Assembly: GCA_034401795.1 (NCBI GenBank)
Contig: CM067372.1
Location: forward strand, 15,609,311-15,673,310
Origin: Chaetoderma sp. LZ-2023a
Taxonomy: Eukaryota > Mollusca > Caudofoveata > Chaetodermatida > Chaetodermatidae
Length of the DNA stretch: 64,000 bases
Reading direction: 5' to 3'
The number at the start of each line of letters is the position of its first letter. The first letter of the stretch is position 1. The notes beneath the pieces were generated by a model. That model saw only the letters and a program-made list of their open reading frames with translations. It did not search any database and had not been told where the DNA came from. This document shows, in pieces, positions 44,930 through 55,020 of this stretch. The position numbers and the translations under genes are program-made.

Positions 44930-45862
44930 ACACAATACTATGTATTGAAGTATTGAAGACTAATAGTATGATAGACTGGTGCCTGGAGGCCTTACAAATA
45001 CAGGAACCAATGTCATCTGCACTCGATATTGAAGTATTGAAGATTTCTACTATGATAGACTGGTGCCTGGAGGCCTTACAAATTCAGGAACCAATGTCAT
45101 CTACACTCGATATTGAAGTATTGAAGATTTCTACTATGATAGACTGGTGCCTGGAGGCCTTACAAATTCAGGAACCAATGTCATCCACACTCGATATTGA
45201 AGTATTGAAGATTTCTACTATGATAGACTGGTGCCTGGAGGCCTTACAAATACAGGAAACAATGTCATCTACACTCGATATTGAAGTATTGAGGATTTCT
45301 ACTATGATAGACTGGTGCCTGGTGGCCTTACAAATTCAGGAACCAATGTCATCTACACTCGATATTGAAGTATTGAAGATTTCTACTATGATAGACTGGT
45401 GCCTGGAGGCCTTACAAATTCAGGAACCAATGTCATCTACACTCGATATTGAAGTATTGAAGATTTCTACTATGATAGACTGGTGCCTGGAGGCCTTACA
45501 AATTCAGGAACCAATGTCATCTACACTCGATATTGAAGTATTGAAGATTTCTACTATGATAGACTGGTGCCTGGAGGCCTTACAAATACAGGAAACAATG
45601 TCATCTACACTCGATATTGAAGTATTGAAGATTTCTAGTATGATAGACTGGTGCCTGGAGGCCTTACAAATTCAGGAACCAATGTCATCTACACTCGATA
45701 TTGAAGTATTGAAGATTTCTACTATGATAGACTGGTGCCTGGAGGCCTTACAAATACAGGAACCAATGTCATCTGCACTCAATATTGAAGTATTGAAGAT
45801 TTCTAGTATGATAGACTGGTGCCTGGTGGCCTTACAAATACAGGAACCAATGTCATCTACAC
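44930..45862 (+). repeat. 84-bp minisatellite, 11 units, with an unbroken 335-codon frame
   Basis: The unit is ATTGAAGTATTGAAGATTTC, TACTATGATAGACTGGTGCC, TGGAGGCCTTACAAATTCAG, GAACCAATGTCATCTACACT, CGAT. The unit length is 28 codons, and one frame (44953-45960) stays open through all copies as a repeat of MIDWCLEALQIQEPMSST and LDIEVLKIS. Differences between units include synonymous ones (ATA/ATT Ile, TCT/TCC Ser) but more replacements (E/V, P/T, T/S, K/R, T/A, D/N). The frame leaves the array into a CA-rich tail without a gene-like ending. I favour a minisatellite, but coding cannot be excluded. Confidence 0.9.
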
Positions 45863-47040
45863 CCGCGCGTGCGCGCACTCAGACACACACGCATGCACAC
45901 ACACACATATGCATGAATGCATGTGCTCACACAAACATATGTACGCACATGCACATATAGACACACTCATAAAATGCATACACATGCACAATGAGGAATG
46001 TTTACATGAGTACCTATGTTTGTTAAAAATGAGTGAATGCGCAGACATGCAATCAGTACCGGTATGTGTTCAGTACATATAAAAATAAATATTAGATTTC
46101 CATAATAAAGAAGCATGATTAACACAATTTCACTAAATTATGGTCACATGTCATTACGTAAATAGAATTAACTAAAGGATATTCTCAAAATATGTATATA
46201 TATGGACGGAATTGTCATGTTACTTTGGCATGACAGAGTAAATATTCTCAATGACACTATCTATTACTGAGATACAGTTGCTTAAGCTTCACCCAAATAG
46301 CTGATGCCTTATAAAGTAATGTAGCACATTAACCCACTCTGACAATTGGCAATGAAGGTGAACCTGGAGAAATGTCATGTGTAATACAGACTTTATTATT
46401 GTTAAAAACAAGCAGTTGTTGAAATACGACTTGAATACGACTACTGGTTTTTTAGATCGATTTTGAAGATACGTGAATAGTCAAATGTGCTGAAGAGACC
46501 AACTGTCTTTTGGAGACAAAAGGCAGTGGCTGTTTAACATGCATGGGTATAACTTGAAAACATTTACTACAGCACTATACTATATTTGAATAAATTAACA
46601 TGATTAAGATAAGACACATTCATGTGTGTGCATGCGTGCATGCGTGCGTGCATGCGTATGTGTGTGTTCTTGCTCACAAACATGTGCATTTTCGGTGGGT
46701 GGGTGGGTAACTATGTGGGTGCATGCATGCATTCATGTGTATAGGTGTACATGTGTGTGTTTGTACACATGCTCTTGTATAAGCACATGTGTATGAATGT
46801 GTGTGTATGCAAACAAGAGAATCTTTTATAATCTTTTATGGCCTCAATCTAACAAACACAAAATATTTGTCAATGTCAGTAACTAATCTGGGACAGGATA
46901 AGTATGTATAACTTGACATTGCTAGCAGGGTCCTTGTCCTTTGCTATAAGCAGAGTCCTTGTCCTTTGCTATCAAATGCTCTAAAATGTGTTTCCAAAAC
47001 ATCTTGTTGCTTCCATAAGCCTTTGTAAAACAATCTGCTG
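45863..47040. other. CA/TG-rich patches, no gene recognised
   Basis: CA-rich alternation at 45865-46000 and TG/TGCA-rich alternation at 46620-46810. Otherwise AT-rich, without motifs. Confidence 0.45.
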
Positions 47041-47041
47041 A

Positions 47042-47218
47042 CGCCCCCCCCCCATACAAGAAAACTCTGCTGAACCCCCTATACAAGAAAACTCTGCTGA
47101 ACCCCCTATACAAGAAAGCTCTGCTCAAACCCCTATACAAGAAAACTTTGCTTAACCCCCTACACAAGAACTCTGCGGAACCCTCTATACAAGAAAACTC
47201 TGCTGAACCCCCTATACA
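47042..47218 (-). repeat. 27-bp minisatellite, about 7 copies
   Basis: The unit is CCCTATACAAGAAAACTCTG followed by CTGAACC, with small variants (GCTCAAACC, CTTTGCTTAACC). It is immediately followed by foldback-element sequence. Confidence 0.9.
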
Positions 47219-47224
47219 AATGTA

Positions 47225-47345
47225 CTGTTAACCCTTAAATTTGTTCAAGAAAATTTAAATTTTCTCATAGAAAATATCCATTTGCAGAAAAAGAGAAGAC
47301 TATTTTCTTTAATTGAGACAGTCATTGCAGTGTAATTAAAATGGC
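47225..47345 (+). mobile_element. Foldback element half-copy beside the 27-bp array
   Basis: TTAACCCTTAAATTTGTTCA, then CATAGAAAATATCCATTTGC, AGAAAAAGAGAAGACTATTT and GACAGTCATTGCAGTG. This is one arm of the palindromic element, in the inverted sense to the copy at 10715-10835. Confidence 0.65.
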
Positions 47346-47349
47346 TATA

Positions 47350-48040
47350 TTTAGCCTGGTCATATCTAGTCAATCTTATGCTAGTATCTTGAAGTTTCTT
47401 TGTGGTGCATTAAACAAAAACACAACTGATGAGTAGCATAGCCAGGTGAAATACCGGGAGCAGTCGCCCTACCAACAACCTAACCAATAATCCCAAATGT
47501 GCCTCCTAAATCACTTTGGTAACAAGTAAAATTTGAAACTAACATAAATTTTGTGTCTAAAACAATGTTTAACATGACATCTGAATTTTTGGGGGGTTGG
47601 GGGTGCCCCATGGGAGACCCTACTGCCCCTAATATCTACAGGTCCAAATCTAATATTTGGGGGTCCCGACTCCCGACCAATCTTTACCAAGTTAATGGTC
47701 ACTGGAAAATAGAACTAATGGAATTTGCAACGTTGTTCATGTTTTTGGTTTCAATTTATACTTTTTGAAGCCAAAGTATATTAGAATATATGCTAGTTTT
47801 CTAGTAGAACAATGTAAGTGGTAATGCTGAGTGGCTATTTTCACGTGATTAAATAAAGTTATGCAAATTTCAAATACCATTTGCTCTAAAAACCCACAAG
47901 TAGTCAATTATTTATCTACTATTGTGAATTGGGGTGTAGGGTGCTGCTATTTTTAGCATTCGTACCTCCTGATATTAAAACCTGGCTACATGGCAATACA
48001 TCTGATAATAATTTTGCAAAATAATCTAGCGTTTCTCTAC
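47350..48040. other. No gene recognised; includes the probable 3' UTR of the exon that follows
   Basis: No coding motif. If the exon at 48041 is real, the part next to it would be its 3' UTR. I saw no clear poly(A) signal on the minus strand here. Confidence 0.4.
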
Positions 48041-48566
48041 CTATCTATAGTCTTCATGGTCCGACTCTACATAGAACCAATTCTCTGATGCCTGATTGGC
48101 AGAGATGGTATCATACTGGGTGTACAGATTCCCGCTCTGGGCCTGTAAAACATCAAGGTCAAGCGAGTCACCATATGTTGGCTGAGTGGGCAAATACGCT
48201 CCAGGATCCATCAAGGAGCTCCTTATATGTGGCTGTTCATGAGATGAAAGCCCAGGCTTAGGATCTTCTGTTGGGTGCTTCCCTTGCAAGGCGCCTCTCC
48301 AATAAGCAAAGCTGGTAGTAGAAGCACGACCCGCATCTCCATTGCTCAGTGTGACTGGGTTCGGGATGGGAGGTAGCGCTCTGGGAGACATGCTGTTTTG
48401 AGCGATGTATAGCTGATCATGTGTGTCAATGGTAGAGATAGGAGGTATACTTCCTTGTACAGGCTCCTGTGTGTCCATCACTTCCCCAGTATCTGGCCCA
48501 TCTGTGTAGTCATTCACCTTTCTTTTCTTGCGGTGTTTCTTCTTCTTCTTTTTCTTTGTCACATCA
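48041..48566 (-). CDS. Probable 3'-terminal host exon, function unknown
   Basis: A 174-codon minus-strand frame ending in TAG at 48041. It looks unlike the surrounding repeats: mixed composition, balanced codons, no repeats. Just upstream on the minus strand is a good acceptor (TTCAAACTTCATATTTTCAG), so I place the exon start at 48566 with no initiator of its own. The protein starts with a strongly basic run (KKKKKKKHRKKRK), then Pro/Ser-rich polar sequence (ALPPIPNPV, GLSSHEQPHI), and ends with LYTQYDTISANQ and ENWFYVESDHEDYR. A cytoplasmic tail of a membrane receptor (some protocadherins have Lys-rich tails) or a nuclear protein are both possible. I do not recognise the family. Confidence 0.55.
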
Positions 48567-48590
48567 CTGAAAATATGAAGTTTGAAAGTA
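48567..48590 (-). promoter_or_regulatory. Splice acceptor of probable host exon
   Basis: On the minus strand, a T-rich tract ending ATATTTTCAG abuts the open frame. Confidence 0.5.
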
Positions 48591-48785
48591 AATTATAACA
48601 CAATAAATTCCACTAGTACCTTTTTCATCTTACAGTATAATCCTAGACACCAATGGCTAGTAATATTCATCGGTCACAGCAGATAAATATATCAAACAAA
48701 GAGTAAATCAATCATCACAGGTCACAAAGCAGACTAATACTAAAACATTAACACCTCTGACCATATTATCAGCAACCCACCCTTT

Positions 48786-48787
48786 AT

Positions 48788-48825
<38 letters not shown>

Positions 48826-48878
48826 CCTCCCTCCCACCCACCCACCCACCCACCACACTCAGACACACACGCATGCGT

Positions 48879-48945
<67 letters not shown>
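48786..48945 (+). repeat. (CA)n microsatellite with CTCCCTCCCACCC interruption
   Basis: Two CA runs flank a CCCTCCC/CACCCACC run. They would lie in the intron upstream of the probable exon. Confidence 0.95.
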
Positions 48946-48949
48946 CTCT

Positions 48950-49160
48950 GACAGATATTTTAAAACTTTGTGTATCTCTCACCCGGAAACTAAGGTTTTA
49001 ATGAAAATTGCAACAAAAACAAAGACGCATACTACCAAATTTGGTTGAAATCAGTCCAGTGAAATTTTAAGGATATTTTAAATTTCCTAGTACTTTAATA
49101 TTAGAGTTTTTGGCGGGTGAAAAAATAGCCGCCAACTTGGAACCCGTTTATCAGACTGTT
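48950..49160. other. No gene recognised; sequence up to DIRS element B
   Basis: Presumed intron or intergenic DNA, with no repeat recognised. Confidence 0.4.
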
Positions 49161-49162
49161 TA

Positions 49163-49350
49163 AACGAAACACTAACACTATGATATTTCCTAAATATCGA
49201 CCTTCACTCAATAACCCCAGATTAAAAAAGATAGGTGCCCTTATTGGGCAGGTAGACAGGTGACAGTCAGCCGGATGCCGGCCCCAACCTTGCACATGCG
49301 CACTGTCACTGCCTCAGCTTAACCATTGGCCGACACATGCAACTTAAAAG
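49163..49350 (-). repeat. DIRS element B, 3' ITR without its outer tip
   Basis: CTAACACTATGATATTTCCT...CACTCAATAA, AGGTGCCCTTATTGGGCAGG and CACATGCAAC align with 57041-57210 of element C. The outer roughly 55 bases expected from the ICR (ending ATACTTACCTCCC) are absent and replaced by unrelated DNA. Confidence 0.85.
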
Positions 49351-49393
49351 CCTGAAGACCGAACCCCTGTGGGGCGAAGAGGCCGGGTCCATG

Positions 49394-49503
49394 TTAGGGA
49401 GGTAAGTATAACTAACTACTCTCTCATGAAAAAAGAAATCCGTGCTTTAATTTATTTCACTTCAAGAGATATACTTACCTCCCTTACACTCTATGTTATT
49501 GCC
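49394..49503 (-). other. DIRS element B, internal complementary region
   Basis: TTAGGGAGGTAAGTATAACT followed by CTCTCTCATGAAAAAAGAAA is the left half. TTTATTTCACTTCAAGAGAT and ATACTTACCTCCCTTACACT form the right half. The layout is the same as in element C at 57266-57363. Confidence 0.85.
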
Positions 49504-50049
49504 AGAATTCGTAAGAGAATTTGGTGGGAGGGAGGCGAGGTCAAAAGACCAGCTCATCCCTTGCGCGTTTTTGCGCATGAAGCACTAACATCTGAAATTG
49601 TGTGACGCACACAATCAGGCAATGATTTGAACATCGGATAACACAACCGGTGGTGAGAGTAATGACTGTATGTTAAATGCGCTCCCCACCCCATCCTTTT
49701 GGGAAAGGAGAAGCTATGACCTCAATGTCCCATATGCTCTCTAAGTACTGATGCTAAGTACTACAGGACACGAGACGAAAGACTTCATTTCATATATTCT
49801 CAATAAATGAACCACATAATACACAGGTACCGTTACATTCTTATTAAGCAAGGGTAATACATCGTGACAACAAATTATGTAACAACAAAAGGCAGAACTG
49901 ACCTTATGCATGTAAGCTGTATCCATCCAGTCCACATCAGTGAAGGAAAAATGATACACGATTATGCGGTTGTTTCCACAATTAAAATGTGCTGTCTGGA
50001 CAGCAAGTGCAACTTATCTACAATATATACACCTGATCATCCTTTGAAC

Positions 50050-51203
50050 ACTGATAAGGCAAGGGGATTAGTGGTGTCACGGACGTAATGGTCGGTAAAA
50101 GTTAACTCACAGTGCCGCTGAGCTACCGACATTATGTCATCCACCAGTACCCTGTTAAACAGGGTGGTGGACGCCACTATGCCATGGACACTGTGAGCTT
50201 TGGCTACGTCAACTTGTTTACCAGTGGCGGATTTGTGGCAAAATTAAATACATTCCACAATCCACCTAGATGTAGTGTCTTTTGACGCCCTGCCATGTGG
50301 TTTAATATAAGACAACCATAACGAGGATGGGTTCGTCCACCATTCATGTATATGTTGTTTGTACCTCTTTAATGCGTGGACTGGAGACCATGAATTTGAA
50401 TTAGGATCAAACCTACTCAAAGCTAGTAAAATAATTCGTTGACCAGGATATTTCAAAGACTGGTTCTTAGCCATGAAATTTATCCTAGTACGTAGAAGCC
50501 TAAAGCCTTCCCCTCTAACCACATAACGGTCTGCATCGGCGGATAAAGCATGAATCTCGCTTCTCCGTCTTGCAGAGGACACAGCAATTAGAAATAGTTT
50601 TAAGTGTCAACATTTTCAAAGAAATGGAACGTAGTGGTTCAAAGGCTTTATCAGCTAGTACATGTACCACTCGAGATAAACTCCAAGATGGAATCGCTGG
50701 AGGATTTCTCGGTCTTAGATTACCCATGCCTTTTATTAAAGTGTTCAATGAACAGACTTCGTCACTTCCCCTATCAGCCAAGCAAGGGATAACTCACAGT
50801 AAAGCTGACTTGTAGAGTTAGGATTGAGGCTATAGGCATCATACAGGTGACAGAGGAAATCGGCTACTACCTGAATAGATGCATACATTGGATTAACATC
50901 TCTGTTTGAGCACCATTCTGCAAATCTATTGATTTTATAGTTATATGCTCTGGAGGTTGACCCCCTTCTGGCTTTTGCCATAAACATGGCTGCTTGCTTA
51001 GAAAGGCCTTCCTTAACTTTTGATTCCTTGACAACATCCACGCAGTCAATTGGAACATTGACAGGTTGTTGTGAAGGGACTTGTCCTGGAAAATAATATT
51101 GTCCATCAGAGGCAGAGGAACTGGATTGCAGACCAGAAGGTCCACCATATCCGTATACCATGATCAGCTTGGCCAATTTGGGGCAATCAGAAGCACTTGG
51201 CAC
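50050..51203 (-). pseudogene. DIRS element B tyrosine recombinase, catalytically dead
   Basis: The N-terminal part (about 51200-50745) matches element C closely (RGSTSRAYNYKINRFAEW). The Arg region is SSARRRSEIH. Downstream the frame is broken by a stop at about 50244, beyond which the aligned catalytic box reads HSVHG instead of HSVRG and AQRH instead of AQWH. The second catalytic Arg and the Trp are therefore lost, while Tyr (DHYVRD) remains. Two frameshifts also separate the parts. Confidence 0.88.
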
Positions 51204-52962
51204 TCCTCCTGCTTGATTTTATGAAGAACTTTTGGAATCAGGATTGCTGGTGGGAATGCGTATGCATACATTCCCTCCCAACTGATAGCTAACGTATCTG
51301 TTGCGTAAATACTTGGATCTGGAATCGGAGACACACACGTCGTCATCTACACATTCTTGTTCGTTGCGAATAAATATATGTTGGATTTCCCCCAGTGGTC
51401 GAACAGATGATTCGCCACACATTGATTTAAGTTGCCATTCCGTAGGCAAAACGCTCATCCTTCGGCTCAATGAGTCTGCTAACAGATTTAGCCTTTCCGG
51501 AATGTGAACTGCCTTCATGGTGATCATAAGATCTAGATACCAGCAAAGCAGTTTCCAAGTCATCATACAGAGACTGGGCGACTTCATTCCGTTCTGGTGG
51601 TTTATGTAAGTCACTACTGTTGAGTTGTCTGATTGAACTAAAACAATCTTGCCCTGAATTTTCTTTAAGAAATGTTCGAGGCCCATAACTACCACTCGTA
51701 ATTCCAGTAGATTTATATGTTCCTGTAACTGATCCAGATTCCAAAGCCCTCATACTGTGGCTTCTTCCAAGAAACCCACCTCCATCCCTCCATTGATGCA
51801 TCTGTGTACATCGTTATTTGAGGGTGGGGAGGGGTGAGCATCACACCCGCCAGGAGATTCTCTCTTCATCCACCATTGAAGATGGTGAATAAGAGGTTTG
51901 ATACCTCTGATTCTGGTGAACCACTGTCATGAGAAATAACTGGATAGGCAACCTGCGCAAGACCGCCTGTGGAATGACTGGTTCCAGAGACAATATCAAC
52001 CTCAGCATTCTCAAGTAAACCTGTGCCAGTACATGACGACTGTTGCACACTGACTGTATTACTGAGATGAGTATTTCTACTCTCTCCTGAGTAGGATAAC
52101 CATATCCTATCTCTAGATTGAAGAACATTCCCAGGTAAACAAACTTCTGGGATGGAGTCAGCTCTGATTTCTGAAAGTTTATTATCCAGCCTAAGTCTGT
52201 GAGAGTTTTCAAAACTATCTCCAGATTTGCCGCAAGACTCCTGATTGTGTGCCTTTAACAGCCAATGTAAGTGTGGACAGCTATGCTTCTTCTGCGGAGG
52301 TATGCTGTTATTGCAAAAACCACCCTGGTGAAGACCCAAGGAGCCATGGAAATTCCAAATGGTAAAACTTTGAATTCCCACTGTCGGCCTTGGAATGTGA
52401 ATCTCAGGTATCGATGAAAACTCTTCGCAATTGGAATTTGGAAATGAGCATCCTTCCGATCTATTGACGCAGCCCACATTCCTTTCTCCAACCCTGCCAA
52501 CACTGTTTTGACTGTTTCCATCTTGAAACTCGGTTTGTCTATGAACTTGTTCAATGGCTTGAGGTTGAGAATTGGTCTCCACCCTCCAGTGCTCTTTGTC
52601 ACTAGAAACATGGTTGAATAGAAGTCCGGGCAGTTTTGTGCCGGTTGAATTGCTCCTTTTTGTATGAGGGAATTTATCTCTTCCTCTATACACAACCGTT
52701 GATCGGAATCTCTTGGAATTTGAGTCCAGATCGGAACCAGAGACAGGTGCGATGGTGGGCCTATCGCCCAGTCGGGCTGGTACCTGGCTGAAAGCCATCG
52801 CAAGACTAAGTGGTCCTGGGTTACCCACTCCCACTCCTGCTTGTGGAAGGTCAATCGACATCCCACGGGTCCACCTAGGGAGAGAGGTGGACATAAGCAG
52901 TGCAAGAGTGGGAATATCTCTTGTTCTAGCATTGGTTTGGTTCTTGTGGAAATCGGCCCATC
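50867..52962 (-). pseudogene. DIRS element B pol (RT active site deleted)
   Basis: The first part, 52962-52255, is open: PDGPISTRTKPMLEQE, TGGWRPILNLKPLNKF, motif A SIDRKDAHFQIP (changed from SIDLKDAYFHIP), FGISMAPWVFTRV and HTYI. There a 7-bp deletion (between 52264 and 52265) removes the DD of YIDD and shifts the frame. Later parts in other frames give the SQKFVYLGMFF segment, RNase H (SDNSTVVTYIN, ADSLSRR) and the C-terminal LTAWMLSRN region. Not functional. Confidence 0.9.
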
Positions 52963-52966
52963 AGGC
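52958..52966 (-). promoter_or_regulatory. Candidate +1 frameshift site, gag-pol, element B (GCC UGA UGG)
   Basis: At the aligned gag end the codons read CAT GCC TGA TGG, and pol reads CCT GAT GGG in the +1 frame. Same position as in elements A and C. Confidence 0.5.
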
Positions 52967-54965
52967 ATGATTACCACGACCAGATCCTCGAGCGCCGCCT
53001 GCACATGGCCCGCGCATGCGCGGGCGGCTGCGTGGCTAGCTGCGCTCAGAGCCTGCAGCCCCTCCCCCACTGCAGGCCGGTGCTGGCGTGGCCGTGGCCT
53101 ACGCTGCGCCGGTGGCTGGCCTCTGACCTGACCAGCGTCACCTCGGGCCTGCTGTGGACGGTACGCATGGGCCGCTGCGCAAACGTGCTCCCACCAAAGC
53201 AACTCAAATTGTTCACGTAGCGCCCTCTGATTGTTGACTACATCCCTCACCTCCAAAGTGACCAGGACCTGACATAGGCGTCCATAGCAGCGTCTAGAGC
53301 AAATGTGCGTCTCACCCTGACACTTCTAGTCATGCAGTCCAGAGCCAGGTTAACACCATCCTGGATGGCTCTTTGAACTGAGACAGGGCTTGCTTGATGT
53401 GATGCAGACACCATTACTACACCCTGTAACAGCTGTGAGACATGTGAGAATGGCGCTATGGACGCTCTCGAGCTCTCCTCTGCATCGAGCAACACAGTGT
53501 TTGCTGAGCACAGAGCGCTCGAGCACAGCGCTCCCGTGCCAGAACGGGAGCCTGGCCGTGTGTCCTCGACAAGCGCTGCGCGATCATCAGCATTCAGCAT
53601 TGGCACTGTACCGTATGACTGGTATTGGCCAGCAACGATACAACACCGCCTCCCACCTCGCCAGGGGGGGGGGGGGGGGGGGGCTTCGCAAGCTATCCAT
53701 TAGGCTTAATGGATATCTTTGCCAGAGTGAACATATCAACTATATGTTCTGCTAATGGCAGAGATGACATGGTGGTAACTGCCGGCTTTCCAGCCAACCA
53801 CGGACGCTGGTCCCACTGGCTTATGGACTGTTCCACACAGAACTCTGGCCTAATGATTACCAGCGTCAGATCAGTCCTCTGTGGCCACGTGTCAGTGCTT
53901 GACAGGGCCTTTATCATCCTCTACAGCAATCGCAGGTGTAAACCTGGCTGGAGCCATGGATACCCCTGGCAGGCCATGGAAAGCATGCAGGCCTGAGAGA
54001 GCAGGCACATCTTGCGGCACAGCCGAAAAGCCAGGAGCCGGCGCTATGGAAGCGTGCGGGGTGTAATTCGCACCATGGCCTGGACAAGCCACCACCATAT
54101 CCTCAGCAAGCTGAGGTATATGGAAATGGCGGTCATCCGCTCAAACCTGGCCACCCTTAGAGCCGTGAAGACTACCCCCTGCTGGAGTAGTTCCATGGAA
54201 AAAATCGGCCGTGCTCCCCGCAAGGAGTGCACGATCATCCGTTTTCATGTCCACGCCTTCAACGGGTGAACCCAGCAGAAAATCCTCTTCTTCCTGGCCA
54301 TCATAAACTGCCTCTGGGCTAGCAAAGAGCACTAACCCGGGCTGGCCAGGGAAGGTACCGTAAGAGGAGGCAGTACCTTTAGGGCGCTGACTCACCAGGC
54401 GTGAACCTGGCTCCAGCGGCCCCGGCCCAAGATCAACCGTCGAGGCAAGCCTCCAGCTAGGATCATTTAGGCCTACTCCAGGATACATTGGCAAGGTGGC
54501 AGACCTTCCAAGATCTACTGAAGCCACCACTGATTCTGAAACATTTTCAGACCACGGACCACGACGGTCACCAGAATCAGCGGCGGGGATTTTCTGCTCG
54601 GGGGCAGATGAAGAAGACAATAAAGTACTCGGCCCGGGGAGCATGCTGCGAAGCAGTTCTGGTACCAAATCTTTTATTGTCTTTTTCATCTCCCCCCCCC
54701 CCATCATTTCCAACCGGAAAGACTCCATTTCCGAAGAAACGGAGGCCTTTCTCTTATGCTTGCCACTTACACTCTTCTTCGCACACTTCTCCTCCTCCAA
54801 TGCCTTATCCTTTGCCTGTAACGACAAGAATTCAGAGAATAAGTCGCCACCCCACTGTTTACAGACATCACATTTTAATAATAGAATGAAAGCTGACCAT
54901 TTCATATACAAGTGAGGAGAAAACTTGGGCTTGATAGAGCGGTTACAACTGACACAAGACGGCTT
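52961..54965 (-). pseudogene. DIRS element B gag-like protein, broken
   Basis: The N-terminal Cys region is partly preserved (SCVSCNRSIKPKFSPH, then LLKCDVCKQWGGD), but the middle Cys pair present in element C is lost. The frame 54911-54141 is open and aligns with element C through KKTIKDLVPELLRSMLPGP and SYGTFPGQPGL. Beyond it come stops and frame changes. A C13-14/G17 homopolymer lies near 53660. The tail aligned with element C (RGNHA, stop TGA at 52961-52963) is recognisable. Confidence 0.82.
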
Positions 54966-54982
54966 CTGAAAAAAGGGACAAG

Positions 54983-54983
<1 letters not shown>
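54965..54983 (-). promoter_or_regulatory. Splice-acceptor-like site before gag, element B
   Basis: On the minus strand TGTCCCTTTTTTCAG precedes AAGCCGTCTTGTGTC, phase 0. Immediately upstream the LINE tail begins, so any leader exon is displaced. Confidence 0.45.

Positions 54984-55020
<37 letters not shown>

Larger units (their letters stand above)
49160..54983 (-). mobile_element. DIRS-type retrotransposon, element B, decayed and interrupted
   Basis: Same family as element C, judged by ITR, ICR, 3' region and proteins. It has the 3' ITR (outer tip missing), ICR, YR, RNase H, RT and gag in the DIRS order on the minus strand. The gag 5' end is cut at 54983 by a LINE whose (TAA)n tail abuts it. 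The 5' UTR and 5' ITR are not found before element C begins, so they are either deleted or beyond the window. Many stops and frameshifts; catalytic residues are lost in RT and YR. Confidence 0.88.
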
